Positions 18,044 to 27,622 of a stretch of 43,108 nucleotides of DNA are shown piece after piece. This DNA is from Alphaproteobacteria bacterium (GTDB lineage: Bacteria > Pseudomonadota > Alphaproteobacteria > JAPYRI01). Each line of letters begins with the position of its first letter. The stretch's first letter is position 1. The notes under the pieces are model-generated. The model ran no database searches and had not been told where the DNA came from. It was given only the letters and a program-made list of their open reading frames with translations. The stretch lies in NCBI GenBank assembly GCA_029941135.1, contig JAPYRI010000014.1, forward strand, positions 1 to 43,108, in the 5' to 3' direction. The position numbers and the translations under genes are program-made.

Positions 18044-19870
18044 CTACTTTCTTTCCACCGTTTCTCGTTTAATCTCCATTTCCAGCCACTGCTCTTCAGC
18101 TGCAGCCAGTTCTGTCCGCGATTTATCGAGTCCTGCAGTCACAGCCGCGAATGCCGCGGGATCTCGGTTATAGAGATCGGGATCAGCGATGCGGACTTCA
18201 AAATCCGCGATCTCGGCTGTTAGTTTCGTGATATGGGCCGGCAAAGTTTCGAGCGCGTGTTTATCTTTAAACGTTAGCCGCGAGGATGGACGTGAAGAAC
18301 GATCGGCGTTAGACAATTGCGACCGAGCGGGCGAAGGCTTGGATTTGAGTGGCGTTTTAATCTCGCTCTCTTCAGCAACACCTCCACCGCGTTGGGTCAC
18401 CATGTCGGAGTATCCCCCCGCGTACTCGACCCACCGGCCCGCTCCCGCCGACGCAATGACCGACGTGACCGTGCGATCGAGGAAATCCCTGTCGTGACTG
18501 ACCAGCAGCACCGTACCCGCATAGTCGCTCAACATTTCTTGCAATAAATCCAAGGTTTCAAGATCGAGGTCGTTGGTGGGCTCGTCCAGTACCAGCAAAT
18601 TGGAGGGCCGGGCCAAAGCACACGCCAACGTGAGTCGCCCACGTTCGCCCCCAGACAGGGCCCCCACTGGGGTTCGCGCTTGTTCGGGTGCGAACAAAAA
18701 ATCTTTCATGTAACCAATCACATGGCGGGATTGCCCACCGACGGATATGGTCTCGCCACGCCCCTCGGTTAAAACATCGGCGAGGGTGCTATTAGGGTCC
18801 AGACTTTGCCGCCGCTGATCAAGCGCCACGGTTTGAAGGTTTGTGCCGAGGCAAACGGTCCCCACATCTGGCGCAAGCACGCCGGTGAGCAAATTCAACA
18901 ACGTGGTTTTGCCCGCCCCATTAGGTCCGACGAGGCCAATGCGGTCACCCCGTTGTACGCGTGTCGAGAACTCTCGAACCACAGGGAGGCCGCCATAGGA
19001 CTTGGAAATTCCCGTCGCCTCGATGACCAGTTTTCCCGATTGTACGCCCTTAGCCGCGTCCAGCGCGACCGACCCGGTAACACGCCGCTGTTCCCGTCTC
19101 TCAGCCCGAAGAGCATGAAGCGCCCGCAACCGGCCTTGATTGCGTTTTCGCCGGGCCGTCACCCCGGTACGCAGCCAATCTGTTTCGGCGGCTATCTTGC
19201 GGTCAAGTTTATGGCGGTCGAGGGCCTGCTGATCCATCGCTTGGTCGCGCCATTGCTCAAACTCAGAAAAATTTTGCTCCTGGCGACGGGTTTGCCCCTG
19301 ATTAAGCCACAATGTTGCCCGCGAAAGTTTCTCAAGAAAACGGCGGTCATGGCTGATCAGCACTAAAGCCGAGCGCGATCCTGCTAATTCCTCTTCAAGC
19401 CATTCTATGGCCGGCAGATCAAGATGGTTGGTGGGTTCGTCAAGTAACAGAATATCCGGCTCGGGCGCGAGGGCGCGGGCAAGCGCACACCGCCGCGCTT
19501 CGCCACCTGACAACCGATCCGGATGCTCAGAGCCATCAAGGCCCATTTGCTCCAACAGATACATCGCCCGGTAAGGATCGTCACCCGGCCCCAAGCCCGC
19601 CTCGACAAAGGCAAGCGATGTCTCGAAGCCACTCAGATCGGGTTCCTGCGGCAGATAACGCACGGTAGTCCCGGGCTGTAAGAAAGTGTCGCCATGATCC
19701 AGTTCGATCATCCCTGCGGCTATTTTAAGCAGCGTCGACTTGCCGGAGCCGTTCCGCCCCACGAGGCACAGCCGTTCGTCTTCCGAGACTGACATCTGGG
19801 CACCCTCTAACAGGGGCGTACCCCCGAAGGTCAGGTGAATGTCGCGCAGGATGAGCAAGGGTGTCGCCAT
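18044..19870 (-). CDS. uup: ABC-F family ATPase (Uup type)
   Basis: The protein has 608 residues from ATG at 19870 (MATPLLILRD); 33 further in-frame upstream codons do not look like family sequence. Two soluble ABC domains are present: Walker A GRNGSGKST (38-46) with signature LSGGEARRCALARAL, and GPNGAGKTT with LSGGERGRLTLACAL. There is no membrane domain. A linker with many Arg and a charged C-terminal coiled-coil-like region (about residues 535-608) fit Uup, which acts on ribosomes or branched DNA rather than in transport. It lies upstream of the phenol operon on the same strand, 97 bases away, and is probably a separate unit. Confidence 0.88.
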   Translation of the reverse strand: MATPLLILRDIHLTFGGTPLLEGAQMSVSEDERLCLVGRNGSGKSTLLKIAAGMIELDHGDTFLQPGTTVRYLPQEPDLSGFETSLAFVEAGLGPGDDPYRAMYLLEQMGLDGSEHPDRLSGGEARRCALARALAPEPDILLLDEPTNHLDLPAIEWLEEELAGSRSALVLISHDRRFLEKLSRATLWLNQGQTRRQEQNFSEFEQWRDQAMDQQALDRHKLDRKIAAETDWLRTGVTARRKRNQGRLRALHALRAERREQRRVTGSVALDAAKGVQSGKLVIEATGISKSYGGLPVVREFSTRVQRGDRIGLVGPNGAGKTTLLNLLTGVLAPDVGTVCLGTNLQTVALDQRRQSLDPNSTLADVLTEGRGETISVGGQSRHVIGYMKDFLFAPEQARTPVGALSGGERGRLTLACALARPSNLLVLDEPTNDLDLETLDLLQEMLSDYAGTVLLVSHDRDFLDRTVTSVIASAGAGRWVEYAGGYSDMVTQRGGGVAEESEIKTPLKSKPSPARSQLSNADRSSRPSSRLTFKDKHALETLPAHITKLTAEIADFEVRIADPDLYNRDPAAFAAVTAGLDKSRTELAAAEEQWLEMEIKRETVERK

Positions 19871-20033
19871 GGGAGGCGCGTATACAGGGCGGGGGATAGG
19901 GAGGGCAAGCCCATTCATGGGCATTGAACCTCTACACCCACAGGGGACGCTCGGATACTGTGGGTTCATGAATGACCCGCACCCGAGTTCCGATCAAACC
20001 CTTCCACGCTAGCGCAGATGGCCGGCCGGAGTG

Positions 20034-20346
20034 ATGTCACTCGTCGGCGCTGTCCTGCTTTTGGGCGTTTGCCGACGGACGACCTTTGGATGCGCCGCGG
20101 GCTGCGGGCATGGTGGGCGAACGCTGGGATGGGTTTGCCAAGGTGCGGGACACGAACGCGACAGCCGATGTTACGGCACTGTTCGCCTCGACCAACGCCA
20201 AGCGGCGCGCGGTCTATCAGACGCGGGCTTCTTCCGAGGGCACTAATGTGGTCGAAGTGGGCAGGATTTACGCGCAGCAAATCATTTCAGCCGCACCGAT
20301 GGGCACATGGTCGTTGTCCGAAAACGGGTCCTGGTCACAAAAGTAA
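20034..20346 (+). pseudogene. YdbL/DUF1318 family periplasmic protein, broken by a frameshift
   Basis: From a TTG at 20086 an 86-residue reading frame matches YdbL/DUF1318 throughout: LDAPRAAGMVGERWDG, NAKRRAVYQTRA, QIISAAP and a terminal Trp-Ser-Gln-Lys. No start codon or signal peptide exists upstream in that frame (stop at 20032-20034). The needed signal sequence (MSLVGAVLL) is in the neighbouring frame from ATG 20034. Removing one T from the run of four at 20059-20062 joins the two frames into MSLVGAVLLWAFADGRPLDA, a normal exported start. So the gene is either a recent frameshift mutant or carries a sequencing error. YdbL function is unknown; in enterobacteria it is linked to YnbE/YdbH envelope proteins. 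Confidence 0.75.
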
Positions 20347-20383
20347 CCTGCCTTTAATTCGTCCACATTCAAATAGCCGGCCC

Positions 20384-23300
20384 TTACCAGGTATCAATCC
20401 ATGGACTTCTTTGTCCGGCAGGCCGATCGCTCGGGTATGGCGTGTCCAAAGCGCTGGATATCCAGCGCCGGGTATCGGCGGGATCAATCACGTCGTCGAT
20501 CTCGAACAGGGACGCTGCGCTGAGCGCTTTGCCTGTATCGTACGCCTCGGCAACCATTCTCTCGAACTCGACCTTCCGTTCTTCCGGGTCTTCAATCGCT
20601 TCCAACTGATCCCGAAATCCAAGTTTCACCGCTCCTTCCAACCCCATGGGGCCAAACTCAGCGGTTGGCCAGGCCACCGAAAATAACGGATTGTGGAATC
20701 CCCCCGCCGCCATGCCCTGGGCGCCCAACCCATAGGCCTTGCGTAAAACCACGGTGAAAAATGGGACACTCAAATTGGCGCCAATGACGAATAATCGACA
20801 ACAATGCCGGACCAAAGCGGTTTTTTCGATCTCGGGCCCGACCATGTTTCCTGGAGTGTCGCACAAAAACAAAAGTGGGATGTCGAAGGCATTGCACAAT
20901 TGCATGAAGCGCGCTGCCTTGTCGGCGGCTGGACTGTCGATGGCGCCCCCCAAATGAAGTGGATTGTTGGCGATGATCGCAATCGGTCGCCCCTCAACCC
21001 GCGCAAACGATGTGATCATACCGGCGCCGAAGGCTTTTCTGATCTCTAGCACCGACCCCGTGTCTGCCAACGCTTCGATCACCTCACGCACGTCATACAC
21101 CCGCAAACGGTTTTCCGGAATCGCCCGGCGCAGCCAACGCTGATCCGCACACGTCCAGTCGCTGACCCGGCCTTGAAAATACGACAGATACTGTTTCGCG
21201 ACCTTGACCGCCTCGGCTTCGTCCTTGACTGCGATATCAACCACGCCGTTGGGCACTTGCTCGCGCATGGGCCCCACTTCTTCGGGCCGAAATACACCCA
21301 AGCCCCCGCCCTCGATCATCGCAGGACCGCCCATACCAATGTTCGAATCTTCGGTCGCAATAATGACGTCGCAACAACCGAGCAACACCGCATTACCAGC
21401 GAAGCAATATCCTGATGTGACCCCGACTAGGGGCACCGAACCACTGAGTTCGGCAAACTGATGAAATGTGGTGATGTGAAGACTGCCTGCGACAATCGTA
21501 TCCACGTCGCCAGGGCGGCCCCCACCGCCTTCGCAGAAAAACACCAAGGGCAAGCGGCGCCGCTTTATGATGTTAAACATACGGTCTTTCTTTTCGTGGT
21601 TTTTGGTGCCCTGGGTGCCCGCTAAGACCATGTAATCATAGGATATAACTGCGCAACGCGCTTTTTCCGGCGCAATCAGATCACCGTTCACATGGGCTAA
21701 TCCGGCGACCATGCCGTCGGCCGGAGTGCGGTCAATCAGCTCTTCGATGGAGTAGCGCCCCCGCCGGGCAGCGACCGTCAGCGCGCCATACTCGATAAAG
21801 CTGTCATCATCAATGAGATCTTCAATATTTTCGCGGGCGGTTCGGTGTCCCCGATTGTGCCGCCTTTCCACAGCCGCCGGCCGAGCTTCATCGAGTGTCA
21901 CTCGGTGCCGTTCAACATTTTCGGCAAGATCAGGACGGATGTAGTCCAGATCCACGTCTTCTTCCGCCGCCACTTCGGCAATGGCTACATCGCCTGCTTC
22001 CACGTAGGCAAGTGGATCTCCTTCATAAACCGTGTCCGCCGGAGCAACGGCCAATACCCGCACTGTTCCCCCAATCTCAGCTTTGATCACGTGCTCCATT
22101 TTCATGGCTTCCATGATCAATACCGGCTGCCCGGGATGTACCGCATCCCCAACAGAGACGACGACGGAAATTATGGTGCCCTGCATGGGCGCCAACAGCG
22201 GAACCGTGCCGTCGGGCCCCTTTATCTCAACCGGGGAGCTGGCCTTAGGGCGGTCATCGGTTCTGGCGTAGTCGAGCACGGCAAGGGGGTCAACCGCATC
22301 AATCTTTGCGCCTGCCCGGCGCGGCTCGGTTGGCCGATTGTCCACGTAAAGTTTTCGATGATCGTCACCATTTGCCGCCGCCAATTGAGCCGCATTCTCG
22401 TCGACAAATCCGGTATAAATTTGGTTCTCCAAAAATGCCGGCTGGCGCAGCAGATTTTGAAGAAATGGAATGTTCGATGACACCCCTTCGATTTTGAACT
22501 CACACAAGGCCCGATAGGCCCGTGTCACCACATCCCGATAGTCCATTGATCGGGAATGCCCAATCAACTTCGCCAGCAATGAGTCGAAATTGGGATTTGT
22601 GCGATAGCCGACAAACCCAGATGTGTCGACCCGAATACCGGGACCAAACGGAATTTCAAAAGCACCTAAAGTACCGCCCGAGGGACGCACACTGCCGTCG
22701 GGGTCCAAAGTTTCCATGTTAATGCGAAGCTGAATGGCGTAGCCCTGGGTGGGCGGCGGGGCGCCGTCCAATCCCAGGTCGGCCAGGCGCGCGCCCTGGG
22801 CCAGGCGCAACTGCATTTTGACCAAATCCATGCCAGTCACTTGCTCGGTCACTGTATGCTCGACTTGAAGACGCGGGTTGGCTTCAATAAAGGCAAAAAA
22901 GTCGTGACTGCCGACACCTTCCGCGTCGACCAAAAATTCGAAGGTACCGAGACCCAGATAATTGGTTTCAGCAGCCAGCTTTGTTGCAGCCGCAATCAGT
23001 TTTTCACGCAGGTCGGGGTTGAGGGAAGGCGATGGCGCAATCTCGACGATTTTCTGTTGGCGGCGTTGAATAGAGCATTCCCGCTCCCATAGGTGGTTGA
23101 CCGCGCCGCTACCATCACCAACAATCTGGACTTCAATGTGGCGGACGCGCGGCAGAAATTTTTCGGCGTAAACGTCGCCATTGTCAAACGACTGTGCCGC
23201 TTCGGAACAACAGCGCGCGAAAGCTTCGTCGAGCTCATCGGCACGGTGCACAACCCGCATGCCCCGACCGCCGCCACCGGCAATCGCTTTGATCATCATG

Positions 23301-23758
23301 GCGCTATCGGGTCCAAGTCCGTCAAAGAACGCACGCACATCCGCAAGACTGGTGGCACCATTGGTCCCGGGAACCAGCGGGACACCGCATTTTTTAGCAA
23401 GTTTCCGCGCAGCCGCTTTGTCGCCGAATGTCTCCAGTGTTTCTGCTTCAGGCCCCACAAATGTAAGACCGGCGGCGCCACATGCCCTTGCAAACTCGGC
23501 ATTTTCGCTCAAAAACCCGTATCCCGGATGCACAGCATCACAATTGGTATCGCGGGCAATCTCCAGAAGACGTGTGCCATTCAAATAAGCGGCCACACCT
23601 TTTGCACCCAATGAAACCGCCTCGTCGGCTTTTCTGGGGTGCAGCGCTTCGGAGTCGTCGTCCGAATACACGGCGACACTATCAATCCCCAATTCGGCCG
23701 CCGCGTGCATGATCCGGATTGCGATTTCGCCCCGATTGGCGATCAGCAACTTGTTCAT
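20384..23758 (-). CDS. Single-chain acyl-CoA carboxylase (BC-BCCP-CT fusion)
   Basis: The protein has 1124 residues, with start ATG at 23758 after AGGAAGAG. Domains: biotin carboxylase 1 to about 450 (ATP-grasp loop GGGGRGM at 161-167; EANPRLQVEHTVTE at about 292-305), biotin carrier about 515-590 with the biotin lysine Lys553 (EAMKMEH), then carboxyltransferase about 605-1124 with oxyanion segments EGGGGRPGD and SGYCFAGNAV. It carboxylates an acyl-CoA using ATP and bicarbonate. This layout is known for single-chain long-chain acyl-CoA carboxylases, which take a wide range of acyl-CoA substrates; the actual substrate here is unknown. It is last of four minus-strand genes with gaps of 61, 22 and 31 bases. 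Confidence 0.93.
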   Translation of the reverse strand: MNKLLIANRGEIAIRIMHAAAELGIDSVAVYSDDDSEALHPRKADEAVSLGAKGVAAYLNGTRLLEIARDTNCDAVHPGYGFLSENAEFARACGAAGLTFVGPEAETLETFGDKAAARKLAKKCGVPLVPGTNGATSLADVRAFFDGLGPDSAMMIKAIAGGGGRGMRVVHRADELDEAFARCCSEAAQSFDNGDVYAEKFLPRVRHIEVQIVGDGSGAVNHLWERECSIQRRQQKIVEIAPSPSLNPDLREKLIAAATKLAAETNYLGLGTFEFLVDAEGVGSHDFFAFIEANPRLQVEHTVTEQVTGMDLVKMQLRLAQGARLADLGLDGAPPPTQGYAIQLRINMETLDPDGSVRPSGGTLGAFEIPFGPGIRVDTSGFVGYRTNPNFDSLLAKLIGHSRSMDYRDVVTRAYRALCEFKIEGVSSNIPFLQNLLRQPAFLENQIYTGFVDENAAQLAAANGDDHRKLYVDNRPTEPRRAGAKIDAVDPLAVLDYARTDDRPKASSPVEIKGPDGTVPLLAPMQGTIISVVVSVGDAVHPGQPVLIMEAMKMEHVIKAEIGGTVRVLAVAPADTVYEGDPLAYVEAGDVAIAEVAAEEDVDLDYIRPDLAENVERHRVTLDEARPAAVERRHNRGHRTARENIEDLIDDDSFIEYGALTVAARRGRYSIEELIDRTPADGMVAGLAHVNGDLIAPEKARCAVISYDYMVLAGTQGTKNHEKKDRMFNIIKRRRLPLVFFCEGGGGRPGDVDTIVAGSLHITTFHQFAELSGSVPLVGVTSGYCFAGNAVLLGCCDVIIATEDSNIGMGGPAMIEGGGLGVFRPEEVGPMREQVPNGVVDIAVKDEAEAVKVAKQYLSYFQGRVSDWTCADQRWLRRAIPENRLRVYDVREVIEALADTGSVLEIRKAFGAGMITSFARVEGRPIAIIANNPLHLGGAIDSPAADKAARFMQLCNAFDIPLLFLCDTPGNMVGPEIEKTALVRHCCRLFVIGANLSVPFFTVVLRKAYGLGAQGMAAGGFHNPLFSVAWPTAEFGPMGLEGAVKLGFRDQLEAIEDPEERKVEFERMVAEAYDTGKALSAASLFEIDDVIDPADTRRWISSALDTPYPSDRPAGQRSPWIDTW

Positions 23759-23789
23759 AGAAATACTCTTCCTTAGTTCTTTAAAACGC

Positions 23790-24884
23790 TCAGCCGTTAC
23801 TCAAAAACCAATCCATAATGCGGGTGTTTTCCTCGCGCGGATAGGTGTGCGATAGATCGGCGATTTCGCGGTAAACCACATCGGCTCCTGCTTCACGCAA
23901 AGCTTTATTGGCGGTTTGGGCGATATCGACCGGGAACATCCAATCCAGTGCACCGTGGGTAAGATACACGGGCAGATCCTTGATCCTCCCGTCGCCTGCG
24001 GCCTGGAGGATCATCGGATGAAACGCCGCCGATATGGGCGCTAAGTGCGTATAGGGCGCGTTGTCCCGCAAACCACTCACATAGGAAAATGTGCCGCCGT
24101 CACTCATGCCGGTGAGAAGCACGCGCGTTCTGTCCACATTCCATCGGGCGCAAACACGCTCCAGCATGGCGTCGATGTTTTCGCTGTCGATGTCGGTTCC
24201 CATCAAAGCCCAAGTGTCGCCGCGCGACGAAGGGCTGATAACGATGGCGCCCCGGCTGCGGGCCTCGCGCAACCAGGTCCACAGAAAATAGCGGCCGTGT
24301 CCAGTGCCGCCATGCAATGCCATCACGACAGGATAGATGTGTTTCGGATCATAATATTCCGGCACGTACATGGAGAACCCGCCCCGCGATCCTTTGTCAT
24401 TGTCCGCGTGCATGACGCCCACATCTTCACGCTCGGCATTGGCAGCGGCCAGTTTGGCCAACAGGTCCGTATCGTTGCGCGCATCGGCTTCCAAGTAAAA
24501 TTGGCTGACCGGTGGCAGCATGGCGGCAAGCGGATACAGAGCCTCGGTCGCGCGGGTATGAAAACGCAGCGCGCGGTAGGCTTGAAACACCCCGTCGGGT
24601 TTACCGACCGAAGCCCGCAAACCCTCGGCCGCCCGGCACACCGCGTCGCCCGCCGCCTCAATCCGTTGCTTGAAGCCCAATAGGTTTTCTGGCCACGGCG
24701 CATTCCGAAATTCGTCTAACGCCGCCCGAACCGGTGCGTCGAGATCGCCCAGTTGCGTGGCAAGTTCCGCCAAATTTGGCGGATGCAAATAGCGGCCGGC
24801 CATGCCCAGAGATTCTATGGCGTTCAGTAACGGCGGAAGGATCGCTGTTATAGCGTCGAGCAGCGGCTCATTTTGATCGCTCAT
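23790..24884 (-). CDS. Alpha/beta hydrolase (phospholipase/carboxylesterase or depolymerase type)
   Basis: The protein has 364 residues, with start ATG at 24884 behind a strong AGGAGG. The N-terminal 160 residues are helical with no clear match. The hydrolase domain follows: oxyanion HGG at 191-193, nucleophile Ser261 in GMSDGG, Asp314 in HGALDWMFP and His346 in DLSHTYP, completing a catalytic triad. No signal peptide is seen, so it acts in the cytoplasm. It is in an operon with the acyl-CoA carboxylase, AEC transporter and amidohydrolase, suggesting hydrolysis of an imported ester or amide. The substrate is unknown. Confidence 0.85.
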   Translation of the reverse strand: MSDQNEPLLDAITAILPPLLNAIESLGMAGRYLHPPNLAELATQLGDLDAPVRAALDEFRNAPWPENLLGFKQRIEAAGDAVCRAAEGLRASVGKPDGVFQAYRALRFHTRATEALYPLAAMLPPVSQFYLEADARNDTDLLAKLAAANAEREDVGVMHADNDKGSRGGFSMYVPEYYDPKHIYPVVMALHGGTGHGRYFLWTWLREARSRGAIVISPSSRGDTWALMGTDIDSENIDAMLERVCARWNVDRTRVLLTGMSDGGTFSYVSGLRDNAPYTHLAPISAAFHPMILQAAGDGRIKDLPVYLTHGALDWMFPVDIAQTANKALREAGADVVYREIADLSHTYPREENTRIMDWFLSNG

Positions 24885-24906
24885 CCGTACCTCCTCCCTT
24901 AGGCGT

Positions 24907-25848
24907 TTAGTTGGCTTGCCCGAACCAAACCACCAGCGCTGTCACTGTCACGACCGAGACCGCTGTCGAAATAAGAACGGTGGCGGTCGTACGCGCCACG
25001 TATATTTGATACTGGTGCGCAATGATGAAGACGTTGACCCCCGTCGGCAATGCCGCTGTTAGGGTTGCGACCAAGACCCAAACCGGCGGCAGGCTGAATA
25101 TTTGTGTTGCCAGCACCCAGACCAAGGCCGGCAGCAATAATAATTTTAGTGCCACCAGGGTGATGCTTTCCCGAAAATCTCCGCCCAATCGGTAAGCCGA
25201 CAATGTGGCCCCGAGGGCGAACAATGCACAGGGTGCGCTGGCGCCACCCAAAAGCGATGCCAGACGATCTACGGACCCAGGCAACGTCAGTCCAGACAAA
25301 TTGAAGGCGATACCGGCAATGATCGATAAAATCACCGGGTTTTTTAGAACCGCGACAAATGACTGAGCGAGGGCATGCCGCATACTGTTTCCCGCGCCCC
25401 GCCCAAACTCGATCAGAACCATGGTCAAGGGCAGCAGGATGAGAGAATGAAGCGTAACGATTATCATGATTGGCAGCAGGCCCGGCGCGCCGAACAGTGC
25501 ATAAATGAGGGGAATTCCCAGCAGCACGATGTTGGAGTAGGTCGCCCCCAATGCCAATACCGGTAGTTCCTGTGGCCTCGAGCCAAACAATAAAGACCCA
25601 ATGATCCACGCGACCGCCATTACCAGAAAAACAGCGGTGAAATAGACGGCGAGGATTTGCGGATCTAGGGCTTGGACAATATCGCCACGGCCGAGTGTGC
25701 GAAACAACAGCGCCGGAATAGCCAAATAGTAAACGAACGAAGAGAGGCCCTTCACCATCTCTTCGTTCATCCAACGTGACCGGCCCCCCCCGTAGCCGAT
25801 CAAAACCAGAGTAAACAGGGGCAATATGTTTCCGAGGACTTCACTCAA
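24907..25848 (-). CDS. AEC family transporter (auxin efflux carrier-like)
   Basis: The protein has 313 residues with about ten hydrophobic segments over the whole length, typical of bacterial AEC carriers. The start is TTG at 25848, since the first membrane segment (LPLFTLVLIGYGG) begins within ten residues of it and no ATG precedes it. Bacterial members move dicarboxylates such as malate or malonate, or related anions. Its neighbours (amidohydrolase, hydrolase, acyl-CoA carboxylase) suggest uptake or export of an organic acid or acyl compound used by them. A reading frame of similar length in another phase is a shadow. Confidence 0.85.
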   Translation of the reverse strand: MSEVLGNILPLFTLVLIGYGGGRSRWMNEEMVKGLSSFVYYLAIPALLFRTLGRGDIVQALDPQILAVYFTAVFLVMAVAWIIGSLLFGSRPQELPVLALGATYSNIVLLGIPLIYALFGAPGLLPIMIIVTLHSLILLPLTMVLIEFGRGAGNSMRHALAQSFVAVLKNPVILSIIAGIAFNLSGLTLPGSVDRLASLLGGASAPCALFALGATLSAYRLGGDFRESITLVALKLLLLPALVWVLATQIFSLPPVWVLVATLTAALPTGVNVFIIAHQYQIYVARTTATVLISTAVSVVTVTALVVWFGQAN

Positions 25849-25860
25849 AAGTAATCGATC

Positions 25861-25878
25861 TGATCCCGTATAGGATCA
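25861..25878. repeat. Inverted repeat between amidohydrolase and AEC genes
   Basis: TGATCC (25861-25866) and GGATCA (25873-25878) form a perfect 6-bp stem around a 6-base loop in the 61-base gap before the TTG start of the AEC gene. It could be an attenuator, a regulator site or an mRNA processing hairpin. No T run follows it, so it is not a standard terminator. Confidence 0.4.
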
Positions 25879-25909
25879 AACACCTTTTTGCCGGATCGGA
25901 GAAATCCCG

Positions 25910-27604
25910 TCAGGCACTGCGCAAAACCTGGCCCGAAAAGGCGCCGGTGTGCTCGCCGCTCACCATGAACACTTGACCATTTACGATCGTGTACGGATAT
26001 CCCTCTGCCCGTTGTATGTAGCGTCCGGCGCCGGTTGGAAAATCATGCACGAATTCAGGGATATGAAGTCCAAGACCGTCAAAATTGATCACGTTCACAT
26101 CGGCGCACGCGCCCGGCGCCAGCGTGCCCCGGCCGGAAAGCCCATAAAGTGCCGCTGGTTCGGCGGTCAACTTGTGAATAGCTTGTTCGATCGTAAAAAA
26201 TTCACGTTCTCTCACCCAATAAGTAAGCAAGTATGTGGGCTGGCTGGCATCCATGATCTGTCCACAATGGGCGCCAGAATCCCCTAGGCCGAGAACGACA
26301 TTCGGGTCTTTCAACATGCGTTCAACGGCTTCCAATTCAGGGTTGAGGAATGGAAAATTGAACAAGGTAAGTCCGTCGTCTTTGAGTGACAGAGTAATAA
26401 ACGCGTCCGGCGCGCTGGTTCCCAATCGCTCAGCATGGGCCGCAAGACTATCTTCGGGAAGACTGTCATAGCGCAGGTTATCCCGGGACAGTACGTATAC
26501 CTGGCTCATATCCAGGGGCGGCGGATCCTCCACCGCCTGCTTGACCATGTCGGCCCGATACTCCGGGTTTTTCAGTTTTGCGAGTTTTTCCTCAAGAGTT
26601 AAGCCACGCAGTGCGCGCCAAGCCGGAGCCCGGTCGAAAAAGGTTCGGTTCTGAAATCCGAACAAGACGCCGATGCCGCGAGTCGTGGATTGAGGAAATA
26701 ATTTAGCGCCGCGTTTGGTGCCATTCTCAACTTGATCCAACACGTCGGCATAGGCGCCCAACGCTTCCCGACCCTGCGCAAGTCCAAATGTCACAGGACG
26801 GCCGGTATCCAGGCTCACATCGACCATCCATTTAACTTCTGTAATCAGTTTCTTGGCGACCGTTTCGGGGTCGGTGCCATTAATGCCGGTGGCGGCCTCG
26901 ACCACGCCCCGATTTTGTTCCCCTAAGGCCGCGCAAATGCCCTTTAATTCTTCAATCGTCGCATAAGTCCCGGGGACAGCGTCTCCCGCCGGAGTTACAT
27001 GAAGCGGCGTACGCGAGGTCGAAAACCCAAGTGCCCCACCAGCAATGGCTTCTGAAACCGAGGCATGCATGCGGGCGATCTGATCTTCTGACGCCGGTTT
27101 GTTTTCCAGCGCTTCCTCACCCATGGCATAGAGCCGAAGCGCGCAGTGACCGATTAACCCACCGGCATTGATACCCTTGGGCAGGCCATTAAGCACGGTC
27201 AAGTATTCACTGTAGTGTTCCCATGTCCACGGCATACCGGCGAGGATGCTTTTCGCCGGCACGTCTTCGACCGATTCCATCAGTCGTGCCAAATAATCAC
27301 GATCGGCTTCCTTGCACGGCGCGAACGTGACCCCGCAATTGCCCATCACGACCGAGGTAACCCCATGCCAGCACGACGATGACGCGATCGGATCCCATGT
27401 AATCTGAGCGTCTAAATGAGTATGAATATCGACAAATCCCGGCGTCACCAGGTGCCCTTCGGCGTTGATCATGCGAGTCGCCGCGCCGTCCACGTCGCCG
27501 ACCGCCACGATGCGATCGCCGGAAATAGCGACGTTGCCCCGGTAACCGGGCCGACCCGTCCCGTCAATAATCGTGCCGCCTTTAATGAGAATGTCAAATT
27601 TCAT
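25910..27604 (-). CDS. D-aminoacylase-like amidohydrolase
   Basis: The protein has 564 residues, with start ATG at 27604. It is a member of the N-acyl-D-amino-acid deacylase branch of the amidohydrolase superfamily: a small beta domain at both ends around a metal TIM barrel. Metal ligands by pattern: His61 and His63 (HTHLDAQ), Cys90 (GNCG) as the bridging-type Cys of this family, GHCALR, and an Asp in GDSGAHCG. It would hydrolyse an N-acyl amino acid or a related cyclic or open amide. The exact substrate cannot be read from sequence, and many members have other activities. It is first gene of the operon containing the AEC carrier, hydrolase and carboxylase. Confidence 0.88.
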   Translation of the reverse strand: MKFDILIKGGTIIDGTGRPGYRGNVAISGDRIVAVGDVDGAATRMINAEGHLVTPGFVDIHTHLDAQITWDPIASSSCWHGVTSVVMGNCGVTFAPCKEADRDYLARLMESVEDVPAKSILAGMPWTWEHYSEYLTVLNGLPKGINAGGLIGHCALRLYAMGEEALENKPASEDQIARMHASVSEAIAGGALGFSTSRTPLHVTPAGDAVPGTYATIEELKGICAALGEQNRGVVEAATGINGTDPETVAKKLITEVKWMVDVSLDTGRPVTFGLAQGREALGAYADVLDQVENGTKRGAKLFPQSTTRGIGVLFGFQNRTFFDRAPAWRALRGLTLEEKLAKLKNPEYRADMVKQAVEDPPPLDMSQVYVLSRDNLRYDSLPEDSLAAHAERLGTSAPDAFITLSLKDDGLTLFNFPFLNPELEAVERMLKDPNVVLGLGDSGAHCGQIMDASQPTYLLTYWVREREFFTIEQAIHKLTAEPAALYGLSGRGTLAPGACADVNVINFDGLGLHIPEFVHDFPTGAGRYIQRAEGYPYTIVNGQVFMVSGEHTGAFSGQVLRSA

Positions 27605-27622
27605 GGAATCCCCCTAGGATTC
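27605..27622 (-). promoter_or_regulatory. Hairpin overlapping the ribosome-binding site of the amidohydrolase gene
   Basis: On the mRNA strand GAATCC and GGATTC (plus-strand positions 27617-27622 and 27606-27611) form a perfect 6-bp stem with a 5-base loop. The AGGGGGA ribosome-binding site lies in the loop and 3' arm, one base from the ATG. The stem would hide the site when folded, so translation may be structure-controlled. Confidence 0.4.

Noticed and set aside
19909-19977. GCCCATTCATGGGC and a TTCATGAA palindrome upstream of uup as operators
   Set aside because: They are short and common in such sequence, with no link to a regulator.
20018-20686. 222-codon plus-strand frame
   Set aside because: It overlaps the YdbL-like frame and runs antisense into the carboxylase gene; only the YdbL phase shows family motifs.
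24899-25774. 291-codon minus-strand frame overlapping the AEC gene
   Set aside because: It is out of phase with the transporter and rich in Arg/Gly/His without hydrophobic segments; the AEC frame is clearly the real one.
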